A stretch of 64,000 nucleotides of DNA, from the NCBI RefSeq assembly GCF_000300195.1, contig NZ_AMQH01000002.1, positions 488,210 through 552,209 of the forward strand, in the 5' to 3' direction. Source of the DNA: Clostridium tunisiense TJ (GTDB lineage Bacteria; Bacillota; Clostridia; Clostridiales; Clostridiaceae). A program made the position numbers and the translations under genes. Positions within the stretch are counted from its first letter, which is position 1; every line of letters starts with the position of its first letter. The notes under the pieces were generated by a model. The model was not told the origin of the DNA, made no database searches, and saw nothing but the letters and a program-made list of their open reading frames with translations. Positions 9,458-18,298 of the stretch are shown one piece after another.

Positions 9458-9709
9458 ATCAGCTTTCTCCTTTTTAAATTATAAACAATTTGCCTCTACT
9501 TTATTGAGAAGCAAATTTAAGACTTAACTTATACATAAAACTTATATTGGTTCTCTTAAGGTTTTTTAAAGATGAATGAAATTCATCTTTAATAAATTAA
9601 TCTTTGACTAAAAAAGCCTATATAAATAAACAAGCTCTACCCCTTATATACCTTTAAGTGTGGGAATTTGTTCATCTTAAGCCCCTAATGCCGCTTCTTG
9701 ATAATAAAG
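9458..9709. repeat. Dispersed repeat copy in the spmA-spmB gap
   Basis: The gap contains TTGGTTCTCTTAAGG followed by a GATGAATGAAATTCATC palindrome (about 9545-9586), plus TATAAATAAACAAGCTC (9621-9637). The same blocks occur near 6.9-7.16 kb and, in part, at 11.04-11.13 kb and 40.49 kb. spmA and spmB usually sit tightly together, so the repeat looks inserted. Confidence 0.5.
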
Positions 9710-10285
9710 CTAAAAATGCTTTTGTAATAACTTACAAAGCAAAACTCCAAGGATTGATGCAAAAGTAGTTGTGCATAGGGCTGCTAAAATAATTGCGCCT
9801 GGGTTTTGAGAATTTAGTGCAGCCCTTATGGACACAACAGTAGTAGGTACAAATTGTATACAAGCAGCATTTAGTACTAGAAATAGCACCATGTCATTAC
9901 TAGCTACTTCCTTATCTCTATTTAATCTATCCATCTCTTCCATAGCTTTAATTCCAAAGGGTGTAGCTGCATTGGAAAGACCAAACATGTTAGCAGTAAG
10001 ATTCATTACAATGGCTCCTAAAGCCTTTTCATCTCTCCCTGCATCTTTAAAGATAAGTCTTAATACAGGCTTTAAAACTTTAGCTAGCTTATCCGTAAGT
10101 CCACTTTTTTCTGCTATTTTCATTACCCCGCACCAAAGACACATCATTCCAACTAAGGCTATGATGAGTTCTACAGTAGAAGAGGTAGAGGATACTATAG
10201 CCTTTGAAACCAGCTCTCCATTTCCATTAAAAACTCCATACCCTATGCCGATTACTAAAATTAGAAACCATATTATGTTTATCAT
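9710..10285 (-). CDS. spmA: Spore maturation protein A
   Basis: SpmA is the membrane partner of SpmB in spore core maturation, also of the nucleoside-recognition domain family. The 191-aa protein has an N-terminal membrane segment and the family motif NLTANMFGLSNAATPFGIKA (about 94-113), followed by AMEEMDRLN. GGAG lies 8 bases before the ATG at 10285. The gene reads toward spmB. Confidence 0.93.
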   Translation of the reverse strand: MINIIWFLILVIGIGYGVFNGNGELVSKAIVSSTSSTVELIIALVGMMCLWCGVMKIAEKSGLTDKLAKVLKPVLRLIFKDAGRDEKALGAIVMNLTANMFGLSNAATPFGIKAMEEMDRLNRDKEVASNDMVLFLVLNAACIQFVPTTVVSIRAALNSQNPGAIILAALCTTTFASILGVLLCKLLQKHF

Positions 10286-10460
10286 TCATATTTCTCCTTT
10301 TTAATATGATAATACCCTTGTTAATGCAAGTTTTGAGTAATATTCTTGCACATTTTTGTACTAGCTATAATATATATATTAGTAGGACATACCTCTTATG
10401 ACTTTTTCTAAAAGAGAAAACCTCTTAAGAAACATATATAAAAAACAAGGAGGGAATTTT

Positions 10461-10688
10461 ATGGAGACCAATAGAACTGTAGAGATAAAAAACTCTAGGG
10501 ATATGATTACAGTGTTTTATAAAAATCACGAGGTATGGATAAATAGGGTGGACTTAAAAAATGACATTGCTGAAATTTTAGATTTGCAAACCTGTGAAAC
10601 CTACGTAGTACATTGCAGAAAACTTCTTGAGGGAGTTTCTATAGATAGCTGTAATTCATGTGTTCAGCCCTTATTGAAATTTATATAA
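10461..10688 (+). CDS. H-type small acid-soluble spore protein-like
   Basis: The frame is open from 10398, but GGAGGG lies just before the ATG at 10461, giving 75 aa. The central part (about 15-58, MITVFYKNHEVWINRVD then the A-x-I-L-D-L core) matches the SspH pattern I.V.Y....VWI..VD....A.V..L with a following conserved L-E. SspH proteins are made in the forespore. This protein has an unusual extra tail of about 17 residues with two cysteines (DSCNSC). The call rests on pattern similarity only. Confidence 0.65.
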   Translation: METNRTVEIKNSRDMITVFYKNHEVWINRVDLKNDIAEILDLQTCETYVVHCRKLLEGVSIDSCNSCVQPLLKFI

Positions 10689-10827
10689 CTATTTAAATAA
10701 GAAACAAGTTAATTTTGCTCAAGAACTGTGGAAGGAGCTTTAGCTCACTCCTAAAAACTATGGAATAACGGTTCTTTCAAGATGTGGTTAAAATCGACCC
10801 TTTTAACTAAGATTAAAAGGTAAAAAA

Positions 10828-10867
10828 ATATAAACCTCTAGTATTAGCTAGAGGTTTATATTTTAAA
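10828..10867 (+). terminator. Terminator after the SspH-like gene
   Basis: A perfect 14-bp stem (10828-10841 with 10848-10861) is followed by TTT and an AT-rich run. It is 140 bases after the stop codon. Confidence 0.6.
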
Positions 10868-11039
10868 ATTTAGGGTATAAATTAATTATAAGTACTTTTT
10901 AGTTAAGGAATACTTGCAATTATTACTTGATGATAAAGGCCTAATAAAGTAAAATGTAATCATAAGCTTAACTAGGGCTACCTGGTTAAAAATAATTTTG
11001 AAATCATATTTTTATACATTTAAGATCCGTTTTATTTTC

Positions 11040-11140
11040 ATATATAAACAACCAGAGTCAACTCCTATTTTATATATAGGTTTATATTGGTTTTCTTAAG
11101 ACTTTGGTTTATGAATGAAATAAACTTTAATCCCAAAAGA
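11040..11140. repeat. Dispersed intergenic repeat copy
   Basis: The segment reads ATATATAAACAACCAGAGTC and, further on, ATTGGTTTTCTTAAGACTT with TTTATGAATGAAATAAA. Similar blocks in the same order occur near 7.05-7.16 kb, 9.54-9.60 kb and 51.04-51.10 kb. Confidence 0.5.
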
Positions 11141-11169
11141 CTACATAATTTATTGCAAAGGAGATTATT

Positions 11170-11355
11170 ATGAAAGAACAAAGTTTAAAACTAGCTCAAA
11201 AAGATATTGATGAGGCGTTATCAACTATTGAAGAATTAGAAAAATCTATTCAGGAAAACTCTTTATCTGAGGATGCAATTAAAGAAAACTTTTTAGAACT
11301 TTCAAAGAAAATGCAAGAAATTGAGAATATATTAAAAGAAGAAGGAATTCTATAA
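11170..11355 (+). CDS. Small coiled-coil protein, unknown
   Basis: A 61-aa acidic protein that looks almost wholly alpha-helical with heptad-like leucines and isoleucines (DIDEALSTIEELEKSIQ). There is no signal peptide or membrane segment. AAAGGAG precedes the ATG and a terminator follows, so it is probably a real monocistronic gene. The function is unknown. Confidence 0.7.
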   Translation: MKEQSLKLAQKDIDEALSTIEELEKSIQENSLSEDAIKENFLELSKKMQEIENILKEEGIL

Positions 11356-11429
11356 AATTAAATTTATAGTAACTATTTAATCCTTCCTGTATTAATTAAG
11401 ACGATTAATCTAATAAAGTTACATAAATA

Positions 11430-11456
11430 AAAGCGTGCCTTAAGCACGCTTTTATT
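11430..11456. terminator. Bidirectional terminator
   Basis: A 9-bp stem (AAAGCGTGC with GCACGCTTT) and a 5-nt loop lie between the converging coiled-coil gene and truA, with T-rich sequence on the plus-strand side and A-rich on the other. Confidence 0.8.
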
Positions 11457-11457
11457 A

Positions 11458-12195
11458 TTAATAATTAACTTCCTTTAGGAAAAGTCCCTTAGCCTCAGCT
11501 ACTGCCTTTGCATACTTTCTTTCCTTTTTATCTCTTATAACTTCAACTTCCTCTGGAGTTATAATTCCAAGCCCTACTTCTATTAAGGTACCTGTAATTA
11601 TTCTTACCATGTTCATTAGGAATCCATCCCCTGTATAGCTTATGTTAATGTAATCCCCCTCTTTAGTGAACTCTATAGAGTTTATTGTTCTTACAGTGGA
11701 TTTAGTTTTTGATTTTAAGGTTGTAAAACTTTGAAAATCATGGGTTCCTATGAGGTACTTAGTAGCTTCTCTCATAGCATCAATGTTAAGAGGCTCTTCT
11801 ACATGAGTACAGTGCTTAAGATTAAACACATCTCTATGCTTATTGTTGTATATGCTATACACATAAGTTTTACTTTTAGCGTTATATCTTGCATGAAACT
11901 TTAAAGGCACTTCTTTCACCTCAGTTACTTGTATATCTTGAGGTAGATACTTATAGCAGTAATCTAATATGTATCCTGGAGCTAAGTCCTTGGTAGTTTG
12001 GAAGTTTGCCACGTAATTTAGAGCATGAACTCCTGCATCAGTTCTACCACAACCATGAACTTGTATCTCCTCTTCTGTCATCTTGCTAAGAAGAGCCTCT
12101 AGCTTTCCTTGAATGGTATTATCCTCTTCCTTTTGCTTTTGCCAGCCTTTATATTTACTGCCATCATATTGAAGTGTAAGTTTTATATTTCTCAT
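11458..12195 (-). CDS. truA: tRNA pseudouridine(38-40) synthase TruA
   Basis: TruA converts uridines 38-40 of tRNA anticodon arms to pseudouridine. The 245-aa protein has the N-terminal LTLQYDGSKYKGWQKQ motif and the catalytic-aspartate motif GRTDAGVHA (about 51-59). The length fits. GGAG precedes the ATG. It appears to be monocistronic here, whereas truA often lies in ribosomal protein clusters in Firmicutes. Confidence 0.96.
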   Translation of the reverse strand: MRNIKLTLQYDGSKYKGWQKQKEEDNTIQGKLEALLSKMTEEEIQVHGCGRTDAGVHALNYVANFQTTKDLAPGYILDYCYKYLPQDIQVTEVKEVPLKFHARYNAKSKTYVYSIYNNKHRDVFNLKHCTHVEEPLNIDAMREATKYLIGTHDFQSFTTLKSKTKSTVRTINSIEFTKEGDYINISYTGDGFLMNMVRIITGTLIEVGLGIITPEEVEVIRDKKERKYAKAVAEAKGLFLKEVNY

Positions 12196-12261
12196 TGAGT
12201 TTTCTCCTACTTTCTAATGGTTTTACTTTTTATTATGTCATAACTATTATACTCTAACTAG

Positions 12262-12295
12262 AAAAAAATAAGCAGATAGGCTTAACCTATCTGCT
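12262..12295 (-). terminator. Terminator after the DUF5050-like gene
   Basis: A perfect 10-bp stem (12271-12280 with 12286-12295) and a 5-nt loop; on the minus strand it is followed by TATTTTTTT. Confidence 0.8.
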
Positions 12296-12346
12296 AAATT
12301 ATACTATATAACCACTTTAAATGTAATTAACCTATAATATATTCTC

Positions 12347-13969
12347 TTACCTAACTAGCTTTTCTGAAACTTTTCCTTCTTCAGTTCCATTTGTTTTTAT
12401 CCTCCACTGATTATCATCGCCTCCACTAAAGTAGATCCAATTTGAGGATATAGCCAAGTGTCTGCACCAGCTTTTAGATAACCTTGTAAATCCTGATCCA
12501 TCAAGACCTATTCTATATATACCATAATTCTCTTCACTAGCAGTCTGATTGTCAGCACTAAAAAATATATAATTACCTGAAATATTTATACTATAGGGTG
12601 AAAAGTTATTTGGCTTGTATATTGTAGCTCTATTACTTCCATCAACCTTAATTTTGTTAATAGCTCCATTGCTACTTACATAATATATCCAACCGTTGTT
12701 AATGGCAAAACTATGTGTACTACTATCTAATATTCTTTCTACTCCAGTACCATCTGTTTTTATTCTACAAAACACTGTTCTCCAATCACTTTTACTATAG
12801 AGATTTGTATATATCCATTCTCCAACTACTAACGTCTCATAGCCTTCAACCATGACATAATCATTATTTTTTACGGAGATTTTTGTCTTATTAGAGCCAT
12901 CCCCTTTAACTTTATAGAGGGTAGACTCGTCTGCTCCTGGTACAATGTAATATATCCATTCACTTACCACATTAATAGACATTACCGTACCATCAACAAG
13001 CTTAGCTTTATTAGACCCATCTTTTTTAACCTTGTATATACCTTTATCAGTAATGCCTGATGAGTAATAAACCCATTGTCCCATTATACTTATTTGATAT
13101 CCTGGGCTATCAGTTACTTTTGTCAGTCCAGAATCGTCAGGTCTAACTTTATAAATTTTATCTCCATCACTCTCGTTAGTAAAATATATAAATTCCCCAT
13201 CAAAGGCAGTTCCCGACCCATTCATTATGTTGCCTGTAGTATTTCCATAGCTGAATACTGTTGCAGGTGCAGGGTTAGACGTAGAACTTGTATTGGTATT
13301 TTTGCTAGGACTATTTGTATTGCCTTTTGATGTTCCTGTACTAGTACTTGTGCTTTTCCCTGTGACATTTGTCCCCTTGCTGTCATTTTCCTTAGCCGTC
13401 ATGCCTACAAGTTCCTTGTTGTACTCAGCTTTTAATGCTAAAGCCTCTTTATTTGTTTCGTCAAACTTTAAGATAATATCTAGAAACCCAATTGCCTCAC
13501 TATATCTTTTATTATCTACTTCTAATTTAGCTTTAGCAAGATTCTCTTCAATATATGCTCTGCTGGCCTGTGCAATCTTATCCTGAGAATCCTTTGCATA
13601 TCTTCCTACACTTTTAATCTTCTTAAACACATCTATTGCCTCTAAGTAATTTTTATCAGCTAAAAGCTTTTCACCTTCACTATAAAGCTCCTTTGCTTCC
13701 CTAATTGAATTTACCATGGAAAGCTTTTCATCTATTTCGCTACTATTTTTATTTTTACGATTTAGTGCTTCCTTATAATACTTTTCTGCTTCATCAAAAT
13801 TTTCACTTTCCAAAGCCTTATCCCCTAAGCTCACAAGATTGTTGTACTGATTTGAGCTATAGGAATATACTGCAGTTGGTATAGATACCGCAAGAATAAT
13901 TGCCCCTACAATAATTCCTAGTAAAACCTTGTTTTTCTTTTGTCTCTGACCATTTTTGCCTGTTCCCAT
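12347..13969 (-). CDS. Membrane-anchored TPR plus DUF5050-like beta-propeller protein
   Basis: The 540-aa protein has a short basic N terminus, one membrane segment (about 15-36), TPR-like helices (about 38-190, for example ENFDEAEKYYKEAL) and a Ser/Thr/Asn-rich linker (about 195-235). The C-terminal half is made of repeats of the type WIYY...IYKVK.DGSN, typical of DUF5050-type propellers. The bulk is probably outside the membrane. Such proteins are common in clostridia and their function is unknown. GGGGGAG precedes the ATG, and the gene stands alone. Confidence 0.8.
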   Translation of the reverse strand: MGTGKNGQRQKKNKVLLGIIVGAIILAVSIPTAVYSYSSNQYNNLVSLGDKALESENFDEAEKYYKEALNRKNKNSSEIDEKLSMVNSIREAKELYSEGEKLLADKNYLEAIDVFKKIKSVGRYAKDSQDKIAQASRAYIEENLAKAKLEVDNKRYSEAIGFLDIILKFDETNKEALALKAEYNKELVGMTAKENDSKGTNVTGKSTSTSTGTSKGNTNSPSKNTNTSSTSNPAPATVFSYGNTTGNIMNGSGTAFDGEFIYFTNESDGDKIYKVRPDDSGLTKVTDSPGYQISIMGQWVYYSSGITDKGIYKVKKDGSNKAKLVDGTVMSINVVSEWIYYIVPGADESTLYKVKGDGSNKTKISVKNNDYVMVEGYETLVVGEWIYTNLYSKSDWRTVFCRIKTDGTGVERILDSSTHSFAINNGWIYYVSSNGAINKIKVDGSNRATIYKPNNFSPYSINISGNYIFFSADNQTASEENYGIYRIGLDGSGFTRLSKSWCRHLAISSNWIYFSGGDDNQWRIKTNGTEEGKVSEKLVR

Positions 13970-14296
13970 CTTTCTCCCCCATAACTTAAGTATTTGTTTA
14001 ATGATAAATTCAAAGTATAGTTTAATGCTGACTTTTCTTTTAAATAATTACTATAAAGTCTAAAATCCGAAGATAATAAACGAAGCATTTATTTAGTAAT
14101 TCTAGAACTAGCTTGTACCACCCTAAAGATACTTACACTATTCACTAATAAAATTGTGTCGCCTTTTATCTTCCATTAGCTTTCCTAAAGGCTCCATATT
14201 TGTAGAAAAAAGTAGCATTATTCAGAATTTTATCAATATATCCTATATTTTACAGGATTATGAATAAAAAATAAAGTATTTTTTAAGGAGATTAAT

Positions 14297-14398
14297 TTGA
14301 AAGAAACTAAATTGCATGCTAAATTTCTGCTTTTCCCTTACTCACTAGTTTTTTATGATGTATTTCCATTTCAGCTATGTCAAGAGGTAGCTTGCTAA
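14297..14398 (+). CDS. Possible 33-aa ORF with TTG start
   Basis: AAGGAG lies 6 bases before a TTG that opens a 33-codon frame with a hydrophobic middle (KFLLFPYSLVFYDVF). There is no clear terminator or promoter. It may be chance or a gene remnant. Confidence 0.2.
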   Translation: MKETKLHAKFLLFPYSLVFYDVFPFQLCQEVAC

Positions 14399-14587
14399 CA
14401 TAGCATCTTCCATGTTGCCTTAAGTATAAAAAAATTATGTTATCATCTACTCAAGGCTTTGCATATCAAAGGGTTTAGTAGCCGATATTTTACAACGTTT
14501 TTGAAATCACTATTTTAGTATAACTATTCAGGTATCTGAGAAATTATTTTAATAGCTGACTAGCTACATTTATTCCATCTATCCAAT

Positions 14588-14617
14588 TAAAACCGCCCTT
14601 GCTTATGCAAAGGCGGT
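14588..14617 (-). terminator. Terminator of the Rhs-distal HExxH-TPR gene
   Basis: An 11-bp stem (14592-14602 with 14607-14617, one mismatch) around ATAA is followed on the minus strand by TTTTAATT. It is 40 bases after the HExxH-TPR gene. Confidence 0.75.
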
Positions 14618-14657
14618 AAATAAAGTGATTGACTATTTTTCTTAATTTACAAAATAA

Positions 14658-15767
14658 TTAGTTAATTAAAATTTGTTGAAATAATTCTTTATAATCATTA
14701 AAAACTTCCTCGTCTTGCGCATAATGTATATACTCTTCATCAATGCTTATTGCAGTTTTCAAATAGTTAGTTGCTGTATAAAAATCACCCAACTTTGCAC
14801 ATATTACTGATAAATTATAGTAGGCATCAGCATAATCAGAACTAATAGAAATTGCTTTGCTACAAGCTTGTTTAGCGTCATCAAATATACCCATATGACA
14901 TAACAATTGTCCCTTCCTATTATAGGCTATATCGTAATCAGAATCTAAGTGAATAGCCTTATCGTAGCACTCTATAGCTTGCGTATAACTTCCTAGTTCT
15001 TCTTGTGCATAAGCTTTAAATACATAGGTTTCTTTAGTAGCCTCAATATTCAGAGATTTATTGTAATTTTCTATAGATTCATTATATTTTTCAGAACAAT
15101 ATAATGCATAACCTTTATTCGTATATATTGCGGAATTATTAGGGTTAATTTTTATAGCCTTATCATAATAGTATACTGATTCATTATACATTTCTATACA
15201 ATCGTAATAATAAGCAATAGAATTATATACACATTCATCATCACAACCTGTTTTTATAGCCTCTTTATACAATGAAATTGCCTCATTAAAATTTTCGTGT
15301 GAACTTTTTAAATCTGCTAATTCTAATAATTTTTTTGATTTAAATGTTACTGTTAAATTGTATCCCCTATCTTCTAGAAACTTTTCTACTAACTGTTCAG
15401 ACTTATTCTCTGCATCTTCTTCGCAAAAATCCAATTCTTCAAACCATTGCATATAATGTATTATTTCATGGGCTATAGATACTAATATTGATTTTCTAAA
15501 TTCATTAACATCATTTAAGTTATCTTTGTGATTTTCCACATCCACTCTAATGTAAGGATTATGCCCTCTGTTATCTGGTGCGAAAAATGATGCTAAAAAA
15601 ATCTCTTCATTATTTATTTTACTTATATACTTGCTTTTTATATAAACTGTAACTGTAACAGGGAAATCCAACTTTCCCCTAATCCATTTTCCAAACTCTA
15701 TTGCTATTTCCCTTAGTTGTAATTCAATTTCATCTAAACATCTAATTCTTAATCCACCACACAACAT
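14658..15767 (-). CDS. HExxH metallopeptidase-like plus TPR protein, candidate immunity/accessory
   Basis: The protein is about 369 aa, starting at the ATG at 15767 after a GGAAGG site; a TTG at 15791 is possible. The N-terminal domain (about 1-145) contains AHEIIHYMQWFE, a zinc-metallopeptidase HExxH motif, but no second ligand can be named. The rest (about 150-365) holds five or six TPR units such as SVYYYDKAIKINPNNSAIY. There is no signal peptide. It directly follows the Rhs tip at 15788, the position of an immunity gene. Whether it neutralises the toxin, processes it or is independent is unknown. Confidence 0.65.
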   Translation of the reverse strand: MLCGGLRIRCLDEIELQLREIAIEFGKWIRGKLDFPVTVTVYIKSKYISKINNEEIFLASFFAPDNRGHNPYIRVDVENHKDNLNDVNEFRKSILVSIAHEIIHYMQWFEELDFCEEDAENKSEQLVEKFLEDRGYNLTVTFKSKKLLELADLKSSHENFNEAISLYKEAIKTGCDDECVYNSIAYYYDCIEMYNESVYYYDKAIKINPNNSAIYTNKGYALYCSEKYNESIENYNKSLNIEATKETYVFKAYAQEELGSYTQAIECYDKAIHLDSDYDIAYNRKGQLLCHMGIFDDAKQACSKAISISSDYADAYYNLSVICAKLGDFYTATNYLKTAISIDEEYIHYAQDEEVFNDYKELFQQILIN

Positions 15768-15787
15768 ATAAGTAATCCCTTCCTTAA

Positions 15788-16467
15788 TCAATATTTTTTA
15801 TGTCCTTTTCTTGAAGGAGTATGCTTTTTCATTCCTCTGTTCGTATTTTTGTTACTTCTCGATTCAAAATTCTTATTCTTTCTCTTATTCTCATTTACCT
15901 CTCGTCCTTGTTGTTTTCTATTAGCTCTTCCAATTGGGCTATTCACTACTGGCGAATCATTTTTCTTTGAATAACTAATTTTATTTTGCTTACCTTTATA
16001 ATATTCATAACCTGCATAAGCTATAGTTGCAACAGTAGCAACTCCTAATACAACCCATCCAACTGGATTCCAAAAATTCGCACCACCAAGTGACCAAGAT
16101 GCTCCTAATGCACCCCCTCCAGCAAGTGCAAATCCCCAAAAATCACCATCACTATCTTCACGCATTACAGGGTTATTGTCACAATAGCTGAATAAGTTCT
16201 TATCTGTTAAGTCAGCTAACGTAGATGTTAACACATCTGTATCATCCGCATTTAACATGCGGCAAAACTCAGGGTTATAATAACGACTTTGTAGATAGTA
16301 TAGTCCATTCTCGGTATCATACCTATATCCTCTATATCTATAAGGATTCTTAACTCCTACAGTATCTTTAAGTGTTCCATCTATAGAAATTAGTTTGTCC
16401 CAACTATCATAGGTGTAAGATACAACTTGAGTTCCTGCTTTATCTATTAATCCAATTATATCACCTT
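15788..16467 (-). pseudogene. Truncated Rhs C-terminal fragment with basic toxin tip (module 5)
   Basis: The frame begins abruptly in Rhs core (GDIIGLIDKAGTQVVSYTYD) where module 1 has CAA and this copy has TAA, so it cannot be a normal full-length Rhs. It continues through RYDTENGLYYLQSRYY and NNPV, then a hydrophobic segment (ALAGGGALGASW to GYEYYKG), and ends in a strongly basic tail of about 50 residues finishing HTPSRKGHKKY. The tail looks like a polymorphic-toxin tip. An ATG (16258) exists, but no convincing ribosome site supports a free protein. Confidence 0.7.
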
Positions 16468-16563
16468 ACCATATTACTTTTATTACTATCCTTATTATAA
16501 TTAATAATTAAGGGATACCTAAAAGCATAACTTTCAGACATCCCTATTTTAACTTCTATATTC

Positions 16564-16944
16564 TTATTTATTATTTTTTATAATCTTAACACATGTTGTA
16601 GTAAATGCAATAAAAGCACCAACACATGTTGCTAAACATATGCAGAGAAATGTTATATACTTATCAACTAGATATGGATATATAATTACAAACACTAGTA
16701 TTATAGTTGCCATTAATGAAAGTATTGGGAAAAGTATTGTTATTCTTGTATAGTATTTTTTGATTTTATCATCAAATTTTCGCTTTCTTATTCCCATGAT
16801 GACTGCAATATTTGAAATGAATAATACTAAAATAGTAATCTGAATAGGTATATTCTGAATTCCTATTTTATCTAGCAAAAATTTAGCTATAATGAATGAT
16901 AATATACCTAGTATCGAATAGATATTACTTTGAGACTGTTTCAT
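16564..16944 (-). CDS. Four-TM membrane protein, candidate immunity protein (module 4)
   Basis: A 126-aa protein with four hydrophobic segments (about 10-25, 33-51, 68-92 and 98-118). GAGGAG precedes the ATG at a rather long distance. It begins 30 bases after the hydrophobic Rhs tip at 16975. A membrane immunity protein for a membrane-acting toxin is the simplest reading; this is inference from position and topology. Confidence 0.6.
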   Translation of the reverse strand: MKQSQSNIYSILGILSFIIAKFLLDKIGIQNIPIQITILVLFISNIAVIMGIRKRKFDDKIKKYYTRITILFPILSLMATIILVFVIIYPYLVDKYITFLCICLATCVGAFIAFTTTCVKIIKNNK

Positions 16945-16974
16945 TATTTAATATGCTCCTCTTCGTAAAATTAA

Positions 16975-17605
16975 TTAAAACTTTTTATCAATAAAATATG
17001 TAGCTCCAAGTTTAACTGTTTCTGTCACTACTGCTATTCCAATGCCAACACCTACAATAACTATGCCACCACTACCTACTAATGCTGCTCCAGCAATAAT
17101 GCCTCCTACAAATCCACCAACATCAAATAAACTTCTCACTAAAGCGGCAGTTGTACTGTATCTTCCCGAAAAATTATCTGCAATTGATATGCCTGTACTT
17201 ATTCCTCCAGCAATCTTTAGAGTTTTTCCAAGATGTTTAGCAGAAAGCGTTACTTCACTTATTACTTTTGTGCTTTTTCGTGTTGCAATTTTTGTCGTTG
17301 AACTGTAAATTGTAACCTTATTTAAACTCTCTTCACTAGCACTTATTGCAGCTCCTTTTCCTACTTCTTTTCCAGAATTGCCAACTGATTTTGCCAAGTT
17401 CTGTGATGTATACGTGCCTTCTCCACCTTCTCCAAAAACACTCGAAGATAAAAATCCATGGTCGTCCTTCATATTTATAGGATTATTCTTTGTATAATCA
17501 AATATATTTGTAGATAACAAATCACCTGTTACAGCAGCAATTGCATCAGCATTAATAAACCTTCCCACTCTAGGTTGTAATATCTGCTTTATAAATAGTA
17601 AAGGT
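16975..17605 (-). pseudogene. Truncated Rhs fragment with glycine-rich hydrophobic tip (module 4)
   Basis: The upstream part matches Rhs core (YYL-stop-SRYYN) but CAA has become TAA and one G is missing in the TGGGGAAGG region, so the fragment is dead upstream of 17568. The open frame gives 197 aa: GRFINADAIA and NNPINMKDDHG, then a Ser/Thr-rich stretch, then a glycine-rich hydrophobic tip (GGFVGGIIAGAALVGSGG, about 148-165, and following). The tip looks membrane-active. This is inferred from composition only. Confidence 0.7.
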
Positions 17606-17650
17606 ATATGTCGGTGTTATAGTTCTTATTACCTTACTTTCATGATATGA

Positions 17651-17695
17651 ATAGAATGTGGATTACGAGTACTATTCTCTTAATCCACATTCTAT
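17651..17695. terminator. Long hairpin between modules 3b and 4
   Basis: A perfect 15-bp stem (17651-17665 with 17681-17695) with a 15-nt loop. Neither side has a strong T run, so it may be a weak terminator or an element boundary. Confidence 0.4.
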
Positions 17696-17754
17696 TTAGC
17701 CTAAATCCTTCATTTATTTAACCTATACGAAGAAATATCTTATTAATACTAATT

Positions 17755-17934
17755 TTATTTTTTTCTTTTTTTAAAAATAAAATTAGTTATACCTCCAAAA
17801 ATTATACCAAATACAGTAGAAGCAAATATCAACTCAAAAACCTCTTTAAACTTAATAGGTAATGAGCAGTGTGAACTATTAATTATTAGGCATATGAAAA
17901 AGCCTATTATATAGTCTATCTTTCTATCTTTCAT
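17755..17934 (-). CDS. Small two-TM membrane protein (module 3b immunity candidate)
   Basis: A 59-aa protein with two hydrophobic segments. The ATG at 17934 follows GAAGGTG. It lies just downstream of a 44-codon remnant that looks like a toxin tail (18018-18152). Its immunity role is inferred from context. Confidence 0.45.
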   Translation of the reverse strand: MKDRKIDYIIGFFICLIINSSHCSLPIKFKEVFELIFASTVFGIIFGGITNFIFKKRKK

Positions 17935-18017
17935 TGAATTCACCTTCTAGCACCTTAGTAATTTATCATTACACATTCAAATCTTATATAAACTCAATTG
18001 TAAAATTTAATTAACAT

Positions 18018-18152
18018 TTATCTGTCACAACCTCTTGGATGAAAATTATTAAATGAGTTTGGGTCATTTGTTACATTGTTAAAACCTTTAAAAATAACGC
18101 CTGTTTTATACATTAAATAATTCTTTACTAAAATAAAAGGTGTAATAGACAT
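18018..18152 (-). pseudogene. Possible orphan toxin-tip remnant, 44 codons (module 3b)
   Basis: The minus-strand frame MSITPFILVKNY...FNNFHPRGCDR has the look of an Rhs or colicin-like C-terminal end and no Rhs core. An in-frame TAA stands a few codons upstream. It precedes a small membrane protein. No homology can be claimed. Confidence 0.3.
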
Positions 18153-18298
18153 AGCATTTATATTTCCTTTTTATTACTTATAATAATTAATAAATTAAGT
18201 TTTTTCAAATTATCTTTAAAACATTAGAAAAGTTTCTAGTTTTATTTTATATATTTTAAAATTAACTTAAGGTATGGTTCTTATATAATTAAAATGCT

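Larger units (their letters stand above)
10689..11169. other. Intergenic region with hairpins and a repeat copy
   Basis: No gene is seen. A GGAG/CTCC hairpin lies near 10731-10755, and the phrase AGATGTGGTTAAAA at 10780-10793 resembles AGAATGTGGTTAAAA in the pyrI-pyrC gap (minus strand). The terminator at 10828-10867 and a dispersed-repeat copy (about 11040-11140) are also here. Confidence 0.45.
13970..14657. other. Intergenic region bordering the Rhs locus
   Basis: No gene is firmly supported over about 690 bases. It must contain the promoter of the DUF5050-like gene (minus strand). A weak plus-strand ORF with a TTG start is at 14297-14398, and a terminator at 14588-14617 belongs to the Rhs region. 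Confidence 0.5.
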
